Assembly (NCBI RefSeq): GCF_900111745.1
Contig: NZ_FOIJ01000012.1
Location: 62,001-126,000 of the forward strand
Length of the DNA stretch: 64,000 nucleotides
DNA from: Stigmatella erecta
GTDB taxonomy: Bacteria; Myxococcota; Myxococcia; Myxococcales; Myxococcaceae
Reading direction: 5' to 3'
Both the position numbers and the translations under genes were made by a program. The notes beneath the pieces were generated by a model, which did no database searches, was not told where the DNA came from, and saw only the letters and a list, made by a program, of their open reading frames with translations. Shown in pieces: positions 43,674 through 51,483 of this stretch (position 1 is the first letter of the stretch; each line of letters begins with the position of its first letter).

Positions 43674-46600
43674 TCAGAAGAATCGACGCTCTGGTGGATG
43701 GTAAGTGCCGCTCAGAGGGTGGCGCATTCCAAGGGGCTGTTCACTTGGAGCGATGTCCCAATATGACTGGGTAATCCAAAGCTCCGGTTTCGGTGTCCAG
43801 GGAAGCGCAGGCGTGATGGCGTGCAGGGGGGCATCGCTGCCCAAGGCGATGAAGGGAGCCCAAGCATGGGGGTGGGGATGGGTTGCCCGCAGGGAGAGCA
43901 TGGCCTCGCGCAGGGCGGAGGCGCGGCCCTGTCCCGCCAAGAGGTTGCGGTAGTAGAACTCCATGAGAAGGTGAGTGGAGTTGTCATTGACCTTCCAAAG
44001 ACTCGCGAGCACGGTTTCAGCGCCGGCGGCCATGAACGCGCGGCGAAGGCCGTAGACGCCTTGGCCAAGGTGAATCTCGCCGCGGCCTGTGTCGCAAGCG
44101 GACAGGACGACGAGCTGGGTGCCCCAGAGATTCAGCCCAGCCAGTTCCAGCGCCGTGACCAGGGTGGCTTGGGGAGAAAGGGGGGCGCCCGGGGCCGCCA
44201 GGCGGGCGCCCGCCAAGGCGAGGCCGGAGTTGAGCAGAGGCTCCGCCTGGGGAGGGGGTGCGCTGCCCAAGGAATTGACGACGGCCAATCCACGGGAATT
44301 GGGGACAGCGGAAAAATTGCCGAGGAAGAAGCCATGGGTGGCCAGGTGGAGAATGCCCGGAGTGGGCAGGTTCAGAAGCCGTTCCTTGGAGGCATCGGAG
44401 CCAAGGAAGACCTGAGCATGAGGCAGAAGGCGTTGAATGCCCTGGGCCTCCAACCGGGTCCCCGGAAGAGGGACCCAAGCACTTCGGGTCAGGTCTGAAA
44501 GCGGAGCGGCGAAGAAGTGCTCCAGTGCGTCGGGGAACGGTGAAGCGGTGGAGGATGGCGGAGCGCCGGAAGGCGCATAAAACGAGGGAGTGGTGAAGTC
44601 TGGGTCAGCGAGAACAACGACGGAGGAGGAGGGAGCACTGTCCGATGGACGAGGCAGCAGTTCACGGCCAGAGGTGAGATAGGTGAAGTCGAAGGAGTCC
44701 AGGAGGAAGCCCTCGCCGTCGTGCACCGCTGAGAAGGGGACGAGGTTGAGCTGGCCATCGGGAGAGAGGAAGAGGCGGCGGGTAGCGCCCAGCTGGGCCA
44801 GCAGAGGCTGGAAGGCAAGCTGGTAAAGCTGTTGTGAGGTGGATTGAAAGGAGACCTCACGCTCGGCCAAGGCGTCGCGAAGGCGAGAGGCAGCTTGGTC
44901 AATAGGTGCGGCAGGGCCCAGGTCCACGGCACGGGTGGAGGCATCCGGGAAAAGAACCAAGGCCAGGTACCGTTCTTGACGGGGTGTCTTCGCGAGAGGC
45001 GTCCCGGGTTTAGGGACGAGAGGGCTATCCGAGTAGGCGATGAATTCGACGAGCGCGGCATCCTTGGGAAGAGAAGAGGCGACGCGGGAGACAATGTCTT
45101 CGAGAGAAGGAAGAGAGGAGACAGCGCGAAGAGGTGCGGAGCGTTTGGCCAGGTCTGCTTCGAGCGAGTCACCCGCTTGCGCGAGGGACTGAAGGCGCTG
45201 TTGATAGTCGTCTGAAGAAAGAGCGCCCGGGCCCGCGAGGGAGAGGGAGGCCAGTTGGGTCCGCAAGCTTTGGAGGCGCTCAAGGGTGTCTCGGTCTTCG
45301 GCGCTCAGGCTGCGGTGGAGGGTACGGGAAATGGTGGCAGTCTCCGAGATGGAACGGCCCTTGAGAAGGAGAGAGGCGCCGAGGGCCAATCGCTGAACGC
45401 GGTCATCCTGAGGGTATGAGCGCAGCAGGGCATAGAGCCGCTGCTCATCAGAACGCAGATAGGAGAGAAATGAGGAAAGACGGGCCTCGGAGAAGTCGAG
45501 AGCCTCATGACGCAGGCGCCGCTCGGAGATGGAGAAGGCTCGAGAGAAGAGAGGCAAAGCATCAGAGAGACGATGCTGGGCCAGACGAAGTTTGCCGAGA
45601 CCGCTGAGTGATTCAGCAACGAGAGGGTGATTAATACCGAGAGCCGCCTCGCGAAGAGCAAGCGCGCGTTGGTAGAAAGGCTCAGCCCGGCCATACAACC
45701 CCTGGGCATAGTAAAGGTTGGCGAGGTTGTTGAGGGAGGAGGCGACTTCGGGATGGCGGTTGCCGAGGGAAGCCTCGTGGATAGCCACAGCCCGCTGAAA
45801 GAGGGGCTCAGCCCGGCCATACAATCCCTGGGCATAGTAAAGGTTGGCGAGGTTGTCGAGGGAGGAGGCGACGTCGGGATGGCTGTTGCCGAGGGAAGCC
45901 TCGTGAATGGTCAGAGCCCTTTGGAAGAGAGGCTCGGCCCGGCCGTACAATCCTTGGGCATAGTAAAGGTTGGCGAGGTTGTTGAGGGAGGAGGCGACTT
46001 CGGGATGGCTGTTGCCGAGGGAAGCCTCGTGAATGGTCAGAGCCCTTTGGAAGAGGGACTCGGCCCGGCCATACAACCCCTGGTCATAGTAGAGGAGAGC
46101 CAGGTTGTTGAGGGAGGCAGCAACTGCCGGATGGCTGTTGCCGAACGTGGCCTCTTGGATGGCCAGAGCCCGCCGAAAGAGGGGCTCGGCCCGGCCATAC
46201 AACCCCTGATCAGTGTAGAGGTTGGCGAGGTTGTTGAGCGAGGAGGCGACATTGGGATGGCTGTTGCCGAACGTGGCCTCTTGGATGGCCAGAGCCCGCT
46301 GAAAGAGGGACTCGGTCTGGTCACTCCCTCCCCGGTCATAGTAGAGGTTGGCGAGGCTGATGAGGAAGGCAGCGACGTCGGGATGGCTGTTGCCGAGGGC
46401 GGCCTCGCCAATGGCCAGAGCCCTCTGAAAGAGGGGCTCGGCCTGGTCATACAATCCCTGGTCATAGTAGAGGATGGCAAGGTTGTTGAGGGAGGAGGCG
46501 ACTTCGGGATGGCTGTTGCCGAGGGCGGCCTCGCGGATGGCCAGAGCCCGCTGGTAGAGGGGCTCGGCCCGGCCATACAACCCCCAGGCAGCGTAGAGGT

Positions 46601-47099
46601 TGGCGAGGTTATTGAGAGCGGAGGCGACGTCGGGATGGCTGTTGCCGAGGGAGTCCTCGACAATGGCCAGAGCCCGCTGAAAAAGGGGCTCGGCCCGGCC
46701 ATACAACCCCTGGTCATAGTAGAGGAGGGCGAGGCCGTTGAGGGAGGAGGCGACATTGGAATGGCTGTTGCCAAAGGAGGCCTCTTGAATAGCCAGAGCC
46801 CTCTGAAAGAGGGGTTCGGCATAGGACAAATCCCCTTTCAGGCGATGAAGGTACCCCACCAGATTCAGGCAACTGGCAACCTCTGGATGCATACCACCAA
46901 GCACGGCCTCCTTGAGAGAGCGCGCGTGTTCAGCCTGGACAAGGGCTTCAGAATACTTGCCTGAGTCCTTCAACTTTAACGCCTCGTTGAAACTCGCCTG
47001 AGCCTCTCGCAACCTTGCATCCTGCTTCTCTTCGCTGGCCAGCCCTTCCGCTGTGAAGCAAAGAAATAGCGCAATCGTCAAGCTGACGGCCTGAAGCAT
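43674..47099 (-). CDS. Exported TPR-CHAT (caspase-like) protein
   Basis: The protein is 1141 residues from ATG 47099, with GGGGA upstream; an in-frame TTG at 47111 is possible. It begins with a signal peptide (MLQAVSLTIALFLCFTAEGLAS). Ten near-identical 42-residue TPR units (consensus NSHPEVASSLNNLANLYYAQG, then LYGRAEPLFQRALAIxEASLG) span residues about 69-488, with a weaker eleventh. After a helical linker, a CHAT domain has ILHLATHGFFLGN (His) and LVVLSACDTGRGE (Cys), the caspase-type dyad, then LASLWKVNDNSTHLLMEFYYRNL. CHAT domains are predicted peptidases, some in defence or regulated death. The export signal is unusual for this class. Confidence 0.92.
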   Translation of the reverse strand: MLQAVSLTIALFLCFTAEGLASEEKQDARLREAQASFNEALKLKDSGKYSEALVQAEHARSLKEAVLGGMHPEVASCLNLVGYLHRLKGDLSYAEPLFQRALAIQEASFGNSHSNVASSLNGLALLYYDQGLYGRAEPLFQRALAIVEDSLGNSHPDVASALNNLANLYAAWGLYGRAEPLYQRALAIREAALGNSHPEVASSLNNLAILYYDQGLYDQAEPLFQRALAIGEAALGNSHPDVAAFLISLANLYYDRGGSDQTESLFQRALAIQEATFGNSHPNVASSLNNLANLYTDQGLYGRAEPLFRRALAIQEATFGNSHPAVAASLNNLALLYYDQGLYGRAESLFQRALTIHEASLGNSHPEVASSLNNLANLYYAQGLYGRAEPLFQRALTIHEASLGNSHPDVASSLDNLANLYYAQGLYGRAEPLFQRAVAIHEASLGNRHPEVASSLNNLANLYYAQGLYGRAEPFYQRALALREAALGINHPLVAESLSGLGKLRLAQHRLSDALPLFSRAFSISERRLRHEALDFSEARLSSFLSYLRSDEQRLYALLRSYPQDDRVQRLALGASLLLKGRSISETATISRTLHRSLSAEDRDTLERLQSLRTQLASLSLAGPGALSSDDYQQRLQSLAQAGDSLEADLAKRSAPLRAVSSLPSLEDIVSRVASSLPKDAALVEFIAYSDSPLVPKPGTPLAKTPRQERYLALVLFPDASTRAVDLGPAAPIDQAASRLRDALAEREVSFQSTSQQLYQLAFQPLLAQLGATRRLFLSPDGQLNLVPFSAVHDGEGFLLDSFDFTYLTSGRELLPRPSDSAPSSSVVVLADPDFTTPSFYAPSGAPPSSTASPFPDALEHFFAAPLSDLTRSAWVPLPGTRLEAQGIQRLLPHAQVFLGSDASKERLLNLPTPGILHLATHGFFLGNFSAVPNSRGLAVVNSLGSAPPPQAEPLLNSGLALAGARLAAPGAPLSPQATLVTALELAGLNLWGTQLVVLSACDTGRGEIHLGQGVYGLRRAFMAAGAETVLASLWKVNDNSTHLLMEFYYRNLLAGQGRASALREAMLSLRATHPHPHAWAPFIALGSDAPLHAITPALPWTPKPELWITQSYWDIAPSEQPLGMRHPLSGTYHPPERRFF
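45636..46895. repeat. Ten tandem 126-bp units encoding TPRs
   Basis: The DNA inside the CHAT gene repeats every 126 bp. The plus-strand unit contains, with few changes, CGGCCATACAACCCCTGG and GAGGTTGTTGAGGGAGG, followed by GGGATGGCTGTTGCCGA. Units 7-10 (toward 45700) are the most alike, which points to recent duplication. Such arrays can change copy number by slippage or recombination. Confidence 0.9.
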
Positions 47100-47325
47100 C
47101 TTTTTCCCCAAGCAAGATGGATTTGTAATGACCGTGCCGAATCAGCACAGGGAACACAGTCATCATCCAAAGGCGCCCAACAAGAGTTGCTGTTGAAGAG
47201 GGCTTTTCGAGACGAAGGTTTCAGCGCTCGTCTAGCAGGCTGCTGAGAAGTGGCTGGTGGAGCAACTGCCGAATGAGTCACCTGCCCCTGGCACCTTATG
47301 TATTACATGCCAGAGAAGCCGGGCC

Positions 47326-47432
47326 TCAAGGTTGGTGAACCGGCTGAGAGGTGGGCTGGCGTTCCTTGATGGGAGCGAGCACGTCACATGTGCCTCTGAG
47401 CACGATGCCGTTCAGCAGCTCGCAGTTCTCTC
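47326..47432 (-). pseudogene. Tail relic of a Ser/Thr kinase gene
   Basis: The minus strand reads ENCELLNGIVLRGTC, then DVLAPIKERQPTSQPVHQP and a stop. This matches the end of the kinase gene at 41395-42795 (DECEMLNGVVLKGTCYVPV, then PHRERQPTSQPATPP and a stop). DNA identity is also high (for example GAGGTGGGCTGGCGTTCC in both, on the appropriate strands). Only the last 35 codons remain; upstream the sequence switches abruptly to a transposase fragment at about 47433. Confidence 0.75.
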
Positions 47433-47493
47433 ACGTACGCCAAGATCCGCCTCCTGCCTCTACACCTCGAGCACGCGAGCACATCACGCGTCT
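47433..47493 (-). mobile_element. IS91-type transposase fragment
   Basis: The minus strand encodes RDVLACSRCRGRRRILAYVR, the zinc-finger region near the C-terminus of IS91-family transposases (D-V-L-x-C-x-x-C-x-G-R-x-x-x-L-A). It is fused directly to the kinase-tail relic at its 3' side, as if an insertion or deletion joined the two. The expected N-terminal catalytic part is absent. Confidence 0.55.
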
Positions 47494-47775
47494 TGAACTT
47501 GGGGCAGTGCCAAAGTGAGGCGGAGGGGCTGCATGGCAGAGCCCTCGGCGTGTACAGCCAACGTACAATCTTCAAGGTTCTTGAGGGCAGCCAGACAAGC
47601 ATGCCCTCTCCCCGAGGCCGCTCTGCGAGCGGGCCTATTCCAGACATCTATTTCCGCCGAAGGGACACGCAACTGCGATTTATGGCGGCAGATAACCCAT
47701 ACAAAGACGCGGTTGTCGCGCTGGCCTTCTCGGACAAACCTGGAAACGGCGCTCCCTCACGAAAAAGACACCTTC

Positions 47776-48351
47776 ATGCCTGCCTATCCCACGAGCGACG
47801 CGAATGCGAAGACACAACCGCATGAGCACGATTCATTCCCGAAAAAGTATTCCATTCCAGCCAGCTCTCTGAGCAGCCGTCCTGCCCACCCCTCGCACGA
47901 GATCCAGGCATCCTCCCCTTCTGGAAGCGCGCCCGTGTCCGCCCCGGAGGCGTTCGCAGAGGCGAAGTGGGTGATGACCCATCTGCGCCCCGAGCCCGAG
48001 GCGCTCGCCCAGCGGCGCGAGGAGTTGCTCCAGGAACTCGACGCGCGCATCGCCGCGACGCAGGGAAGCCTCCAGACCCTGCTCACCCGGCTCCGGGCGG
48101 TGCTCCTCTCGCGGCGCCCCGGTGCCGCGTTCCAGCCCCGGTTCGCCGCGGAGTTCGCCCAGGCCCTCACGCACTACAAGCAGTGTGCCGAGACGGGTGA
48201 GCTGCCCGCCATCATTGGCCAGTGCTTCCTCTACCTGCGCGAGCACGTGGCGGGCACGGGCCTCTCCCCCCTGTTGGCGGTGGTGGACACCACGCACTCC
48301 CTGCGGAAGGTGTCCGACACGTGGCGCCCCTGGCAGCAGCAGCGTTTCTAA
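47776..48351 (+). CDS. Helical protein A1 of the calcium-loop cassette (unknown family)
   Basis: The protein is 191 residues from ATG 47776; no strong ribosome site, so a later start is possible. The N-terminal 60 residues are polar and His/Ser/Pro-rich. Residues about 65-175 are helical: VMTHLRPEPEALAQRREELLQELDARIAATQGSLQTLLTRLRAVL, then LPAIIGQCFLYLREHVAGTGLSPLLAVVD. This region is clearly homologous to the protein at 49748-50155 (shared: R/K-P-E-P-x-A-L, A-A-T-x-G/S-x-L, L-x-A-V-L, L-P, Y-L-R-x-x-V, G-L). No known family. It lies 39 bp before the calcium-loop protein gene, probably in one operon. Confidence 0.75.
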   Translation: MPAYPTSDANAKTQPHEHDSFPKKYSIPASSLSSRPAHPSHEIQASSPSGSAPVSAPEAFAEAKWVMTHLRPEPEALAQRREELLQELDARIAATQGSLQTLLTRLRAVLLSRRPGAAFQPRFAAEFAQALTHYKQCAETGELPAIIGQCFLYLREHVAGTGLSPLLAVVDTTHSLRKVSDTWRPWQQQRF

Positions 48352-48390
48352 ACCCTCTCTCCCCTACCCTCCTTGAAAGGCATTCACCCC

Positions 48391-49728
48391 ATGTTCATCA
48401 ACCCTCGCGGTAACGCTTCCAACATCCCGAGCAACTGGTCGAAGTCCTCGGCCCAGGGCGTGTCCTTCAGCAGCTTCTCCTTCAGCGTGTCCCTCTTCTC
48501 CGGCAAGGCCCTGAGCGGACTCAACCAGGCATGTGGCCAGCAGCCCCAGCACGCCGCGCTTCAGACGCTGAGCAGCCTCTTCAGCGCCATGTCCGCCCTG
48601 CAATCCTTCCAGGGACTTGGAGGCCGGTGCGGCACGCCTCCGCCCCCGTGCCAGACGCCCCCCCGGCCTCCGTGCCACAAGCCCCCGCCCCCGTGCTCTC
48701 CGCCGCCCACGCCTCCGCCGGGCGGCCCCTGCCACACTCCCCGCCCGCAGCAGGGCAAGATGTGGGACGTCTTCTTCGACGCCAAGTCCGGCACGAAGAC
48801 GGCCCAGAAGTCTCCCCTGGTGTTGGACCTCAACGGCAACGGCCAGGCGGACATCACCGGCGGCAACATCACCGGCAACGGCAAGCTGGAGGGCACCACG
48901 GTCAAGGGCTTCGATCTCGACCTCCAGAACCGTCAGTGGACCACCAAGAGCGTCGCCCGGCGCCCGGGCCACAACGCGCCCGAGATGGGCGCCGTGAGCG
49001 CCCAGGTGCTCGACGCGAACGGCAAGGTGGTCAAGCAGCTGAGCGCCGCGCAGGTGAATGAGCTGAAGAAGAACCAGAAGGCCTGGAACGCGGCGGGCGG
49101 CGACATGGGGCTGGGGCTCGGCCAGAACCTGCGCGCGGAGTTCCGGGACGCCAACGGCCGGCTGGTGGGCGAGCTCAAGCGCGACGGCACCAACAAGAAC
49201 CAGCTCCAGTACTTCTGGGGCAACGCGAACGAGAACGAGTGGACCAAGCCCTGGGACTCGGCGGCGGGCGGCGACGGCATGCTCGTGTGGGACCAGGATG
49301 GGGATGGGAAGATCACCAGCGGCAAGGAGCTGTTCGGCCACGTGGATGTGGACGGCAAGAACACGTTCAAGAACGGCTACGAGAAGCTCGCGCACTACTT
49401 CGACCGCGACGGCGACGGGGTGGTGCGGGGCTCGGAGCTCCAGGGGCTGAAGATCTGGGAGGACCGCAACGGCGACGGCATCACCCAGAACGGCGAACTG
49501 GTGGATCTCGCCAAGCACGGCGTCCGCCAGCTCAACACGCGCTTCAACGCCTCGGACATGAGCTCAAGCTATGGCAAGTCCTCGCCTGCCAGCCCCCCCC
49601 GTCCCACGGAGACCGCGTCCGGGCCGCAGGGCGCATCCGGGCAGGACGGCCTGCAGCAGTCCTGGCAGGTGTTCCAGATGATCGAAGTGCTGCGGCTGAT
49701 GCAGCAGTACGGCCTGGGCCAGATCTGA
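48391..49728 (+). CDS. Calcium-loop (EF-hand-like) protein with Cys/Pro-rich linker
   Basis: The protein is 445 residues from ATG 48391. No signal peptide; the N-terminal 45 residues are Ser/Phe-rich (VSFSSFSFSVSLFSG). Residues about 80-118 form a Cys-Pro linker (CGTPPPPCQTPPRPPC...CHTP). Then SPLVLDLNGNGQADITGG, a beta-rich middle, and three EF-hand-type loops: DQDGDGKITSGKE (about 301), DRDGDGVVRGSE (338) and DRNGDGITQNGE (358). Such loops bind calcium. The LVLDLNGDG-like start occurs in many RTX-type exported proteins. Flanking genes A1 and A2 are homologous to each other. Secretion by an unconventional route with A1/A2 as chaperones is a guess. Confidence 0.8.
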   Translation: MFINPRGNASNIPSNWSKSSAQGVSFSSFSFSVSLFSGKALSGLNQACGQQPQHAALQTLSSLFSAMSALQSFQGLGGRCGTPPPPCQTPPRPPCHKPPPPCSPPPTPPPGGPCHTPRPQQGKMWDVFFDAKSGTKTAQKSPLVLDLNGNGQADITGGNITGNGKLEGTTVKGFDLDLQNRQWTTKSVARRPGHNAPEMGAVSAQVLDANGKVVKQLSAAQVNELKKNQKAWNAAGGDMGLGLGQNLRAEFRDANGRLVGELKRDGTNKNQLQYFWGNANENEWTKPWDSAAGGDGMLVWDQDGDGKITSGKELFGHVDVDGKNTFKNGYEKLAHYFDRDGDGVVRGSELQGLKIWEDRNGDGITQNGELVDLAKHGVRQLNTRFNASDMSSSYGKSSPASPPRPTETASGPQGASGQDGLQQSWQVFQMIEVLRLMQQYGLGQI

Positions 49729-49747
49729 ACCCCTCTCTCTTGACCCC

Positions 49748-50155
49748 ATGAACGCCACCCTGTTCCAGCCCGATGACCTTCCCGCCGGCCTGCCCGGCGA
49801 GGTGAAGCAACTGCTTGGCCGCATCAAGCCCGAGCCCCTGGCCCTGCGCAATCAGCGCAAGGCCCTGCTCCTCCAGCTCGAATCCCAGCGGCTCGCGGCC
49901 ACGGGGGCGCTGCGGGAAGTGCTGTCCACTCTGCACGCGGTGCTCCAGGCGATGGCTTCGCACCTGGGCGCCCAGGTGGAGAGCCAGCAGGGCTTCGACC
50001 GCGCGCTCAAGCGCTACGCGAAGGAGTCCATCCCGGCCCGGCCGCTGCCGCCCGTCGTCCTCGAGTGCATGGGGTATCTGCGCGACCGCGTGGAGGCCAT
50101 GGGCTTGGGAGAGGTGCTGGAGAGGGTCTCCGGCGCCGCGCCCCGCACGCCCTGA
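49748..50155 (+). CDS. Helical protein A2 of the calcium-loop cassette (unknown family)
   Basis: The protein is 135 residues. It is helical throughout: LPGEVKQLLGRIKPEPLALRNQRKALLLQLESQRLAATGALREVLSTLHAVLQAM, then RPLPPVVLECMGYLRDRVEAMGLGEVLERVS. It is homologous to the 191-residue protein at 47776-48351 over nearly its full length but lacks that protein's N-terminal extension. It begins 19 bp after the calcium-loop gene, consistent with a three-gene operon. No known family and no catalytic residues evident. Confidence 0.75.
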   Translation: MNATLFQPDDLPAGLPGEVKQLLGRIKPEPLALRNQRKALLLQLESQRLAATGALREVLSTLHAVLQAMASHLGAQVESQQGFDRALKRYAKESIPARPLPPVVLECMGYLRDRVEAMGLGEVLERVSGAAPRTP

Positions 50156-50261
50156 GCGGGGACGCAGGCCCGAGCACGTCACATCCGGCCTGGGACTCCG
50201 CGGAGGGAGGGCTGCGGACTCACCGTGACGGATTGAAGCCCCAGGATAGAATACGGGGTTC

Positions 50262-50918
50262 ATGAGCCGTGCTCCCCTGCGCTTCTTCTTCGATTACGTC
50301 TCGCCCTACGCCTACCTCGCCTGGACGCAGCTTCCCGCCCTGGCCGAGCGTCACGGCCGCACGCTGGAAGCCGTGCCGGTGCTCTTCGCTGGCGTGCTCA
50401 ACGCCCTGGGAACCCTGGGGCCCGCGGAGGTGCCCGCCAAGCGGTTCTACCTCTACAAGCACACCCACCGGCTCGCCCATGACCTCGGCGTGCCCTTCGC
50501 CCTCCCCTCGGCGCACCCCTTCAATCCGCTGCTCGCGCTCCGGGTGACGGCCGCGGTACGCGAGGCGGCCCCCCGGAGGCGGCTCGTCTCCGCGCTGTTC
50601 TCGGCGGCATGGGCAGGCGGCGGCGGGCTCATGGAACCCGAGCGCGTGGGGGCCTGCGTGGGCTCGGTGGGGCTGGAGGCCCAGGCGTTGCTCGCCGCCG
50701 CGGGAACACCGGACGTGAAGGACCAAGTGCGCCGCAACACCGAGGAGCTGCTCGCGCTGGGGGGCTTCGGCGTTCCCACCGTCCTCGCGGACGAGGAGCT
50801 CTTCTTCGGCGTCGACTCCCTGGGGCACCTGGAGCGCTTCCTGCGCGGGGAAGATCCGCTCTCCCGCGAGGAACGCGAGCGCCTGCGGGCCCTCCCCATG
50901 GCCGCCTCCCGTCTCTGA
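50262..50918 (+). CDS. 2-hydroxychromene-2-carboxylate isomerase-like (DsbA/GST-kappa) protein
   Basis: The protein is 218 residues. Seen: LRFFFDYVSPYAYLAWTQL, the thioredoxin-fold start of the HCCA isomerase/GST kappa group (F-D-x-x-S-P-Y-x-Y), PVLFAGVLNALGTLGP, PFNPLLALRV, and GVPTVLADEELFFGVDSLGHL (cis-Pro). Members use glutathione to isomerise aromatic intermediates. No aromatic-degradation genes lie nearby, so the substrate is unclear. A hairpin follows its stop. Confidence 0.92.
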   Translation: MSRAPLRFFFDYVSPYAYLAWTQLPALAERHGRTLEAVPVLFAGVLNALGTLGPAEVPAKRFYLYKHTHRLAHDLGVPFALPSAHPFNPLLALRVTAAVREAAPRRRLVSALFSAAWAGGGGLMEPERVGACVGSVGLEAQALLAAAGTPDVKDQVRRNTEELLALGGFGVPTVLADEELFFGVDSLGHLERFLRGEDPLSREERERLRALPMAASRL

Positions 50919-50938
50919 GGTACAGGAGAAAAAGTTCC

Positions 50939-50965
50939 GGGCGGCGGCTTCGAAACCCGCCGCCC
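50939..50965. terminator. Hairpin after the HCCA-isomerase-like gene
   Basis: GGGCGGCGG and CCGCCGCCC form a perfect 9-bp stem around a 9-base loop (CTTCGAAAC), 21 bp after the stop codon. An A-rich stretch (GAGAAAAAG) precedes it. Confidence 0.75.
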
Positions 50966-51087
50966 AAGGCCGCAAAAACCTGTCGCCTTTCACTTCTTCC
51001 CGGCGTTAATGGGGAAAGCGGCCCCCACCTGGCGCATGGGGCGCGAGGCGGGGGCCAGGGATTGCAGCCGCTGAGCGAGGGCGAGGC

Positions 51088-51378
51088 TCAGTAACAGCAG
51101 TACTGGCACTCGTACTCACAATTGACGAGGCACTCGGTGTCGCCGCTGGCGCAGCCAGCCTTGCACTGCCGGATCTTGTTGTAGCAGACGACGCACGGCG
51201 TGGGAGAGCACATCAGGGCCTCCGCGGAGGAGTCCTGGGGCTGTGCCGGGGTCACCAGCGAGTGGGTGGCCTGGCAAGCCTCCAGGGGAACTGGGTTCAC
51301 CTCGGGGGCCTGCTGCTCAGCGGCGTGGGCCGCGCCAAAGGTGAACGCCATCATGACCACGAGCAACATGCGCTTCAT
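51088..51378 (-). CDS. Small secreted Cys-rich peptide
   Basis: The peptide is 96 residues from ATG 51378, with AGGAG upstream. The signal peptide is MKRMLLVVMMAFTFGAAHAA. The mature part (about 76 residues) has 11 Cys: CSPTPCVVCYNKIRQC, CASGDTECLVNCEYEC, then QYCCY at the very end. Regular C-x2-6-C spacing suggests a disulphide-knotted or metal-binding peptide. No family recognised. It diverges from the SARP-type regulator gene, which could control it. Confidence 0.7.
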   Translation of the reverse strand: MKRMLLVVMMAFTFGAAHAAEQQAPEVNPVPLEACQATHSLVTPAQPQDSSAEALMCSPTPCVVCYNKIRQCKAGCASGDTECLVNCEYECQYCCY

Positions 51379-51483
51379 TTTCGACTCCTGGGTGGGGGGT
51401 TGTCCTGCTTGGATCGGGGTCCGCTGCCCCACGGACGTCCATACGCGACCAGGGTGATGGGGGCGTGACGAGGGAGGTGCCGG

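Larger units (their letters stand above)
47100..47775. other. Gene-free scar between CHAT gene and the calcium-loop cassette
   Basis: This stretch of 676 bp has no intact gene. It contains the tail of a Ser/Thr kinase gene (47326-47432) and an IS91-type fragment (47433-47493). AT content is higher than in the surroundings near 47100-47200, a likely CHAT promoter, and the last 150 bp probably carry the promoter of the cassette genes. Confidence 0.7.

Noticed and set aside
45636-46895. The regularly spaced repeats as a CRISPR array
   Set aside because: Units are contiguous 126-bp coding repeats in one long frame, without unique spacers or cas genes.
45627-46964. 445-codon plus-strand open frame with repeated motifs opposite the TPR array
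   Set aside because: It is the exact antisense of the TPR repeats of the CHAT gene; repetition and openness follow from the 126-bp sense repeats. No ribosome site or independent family resemblance.
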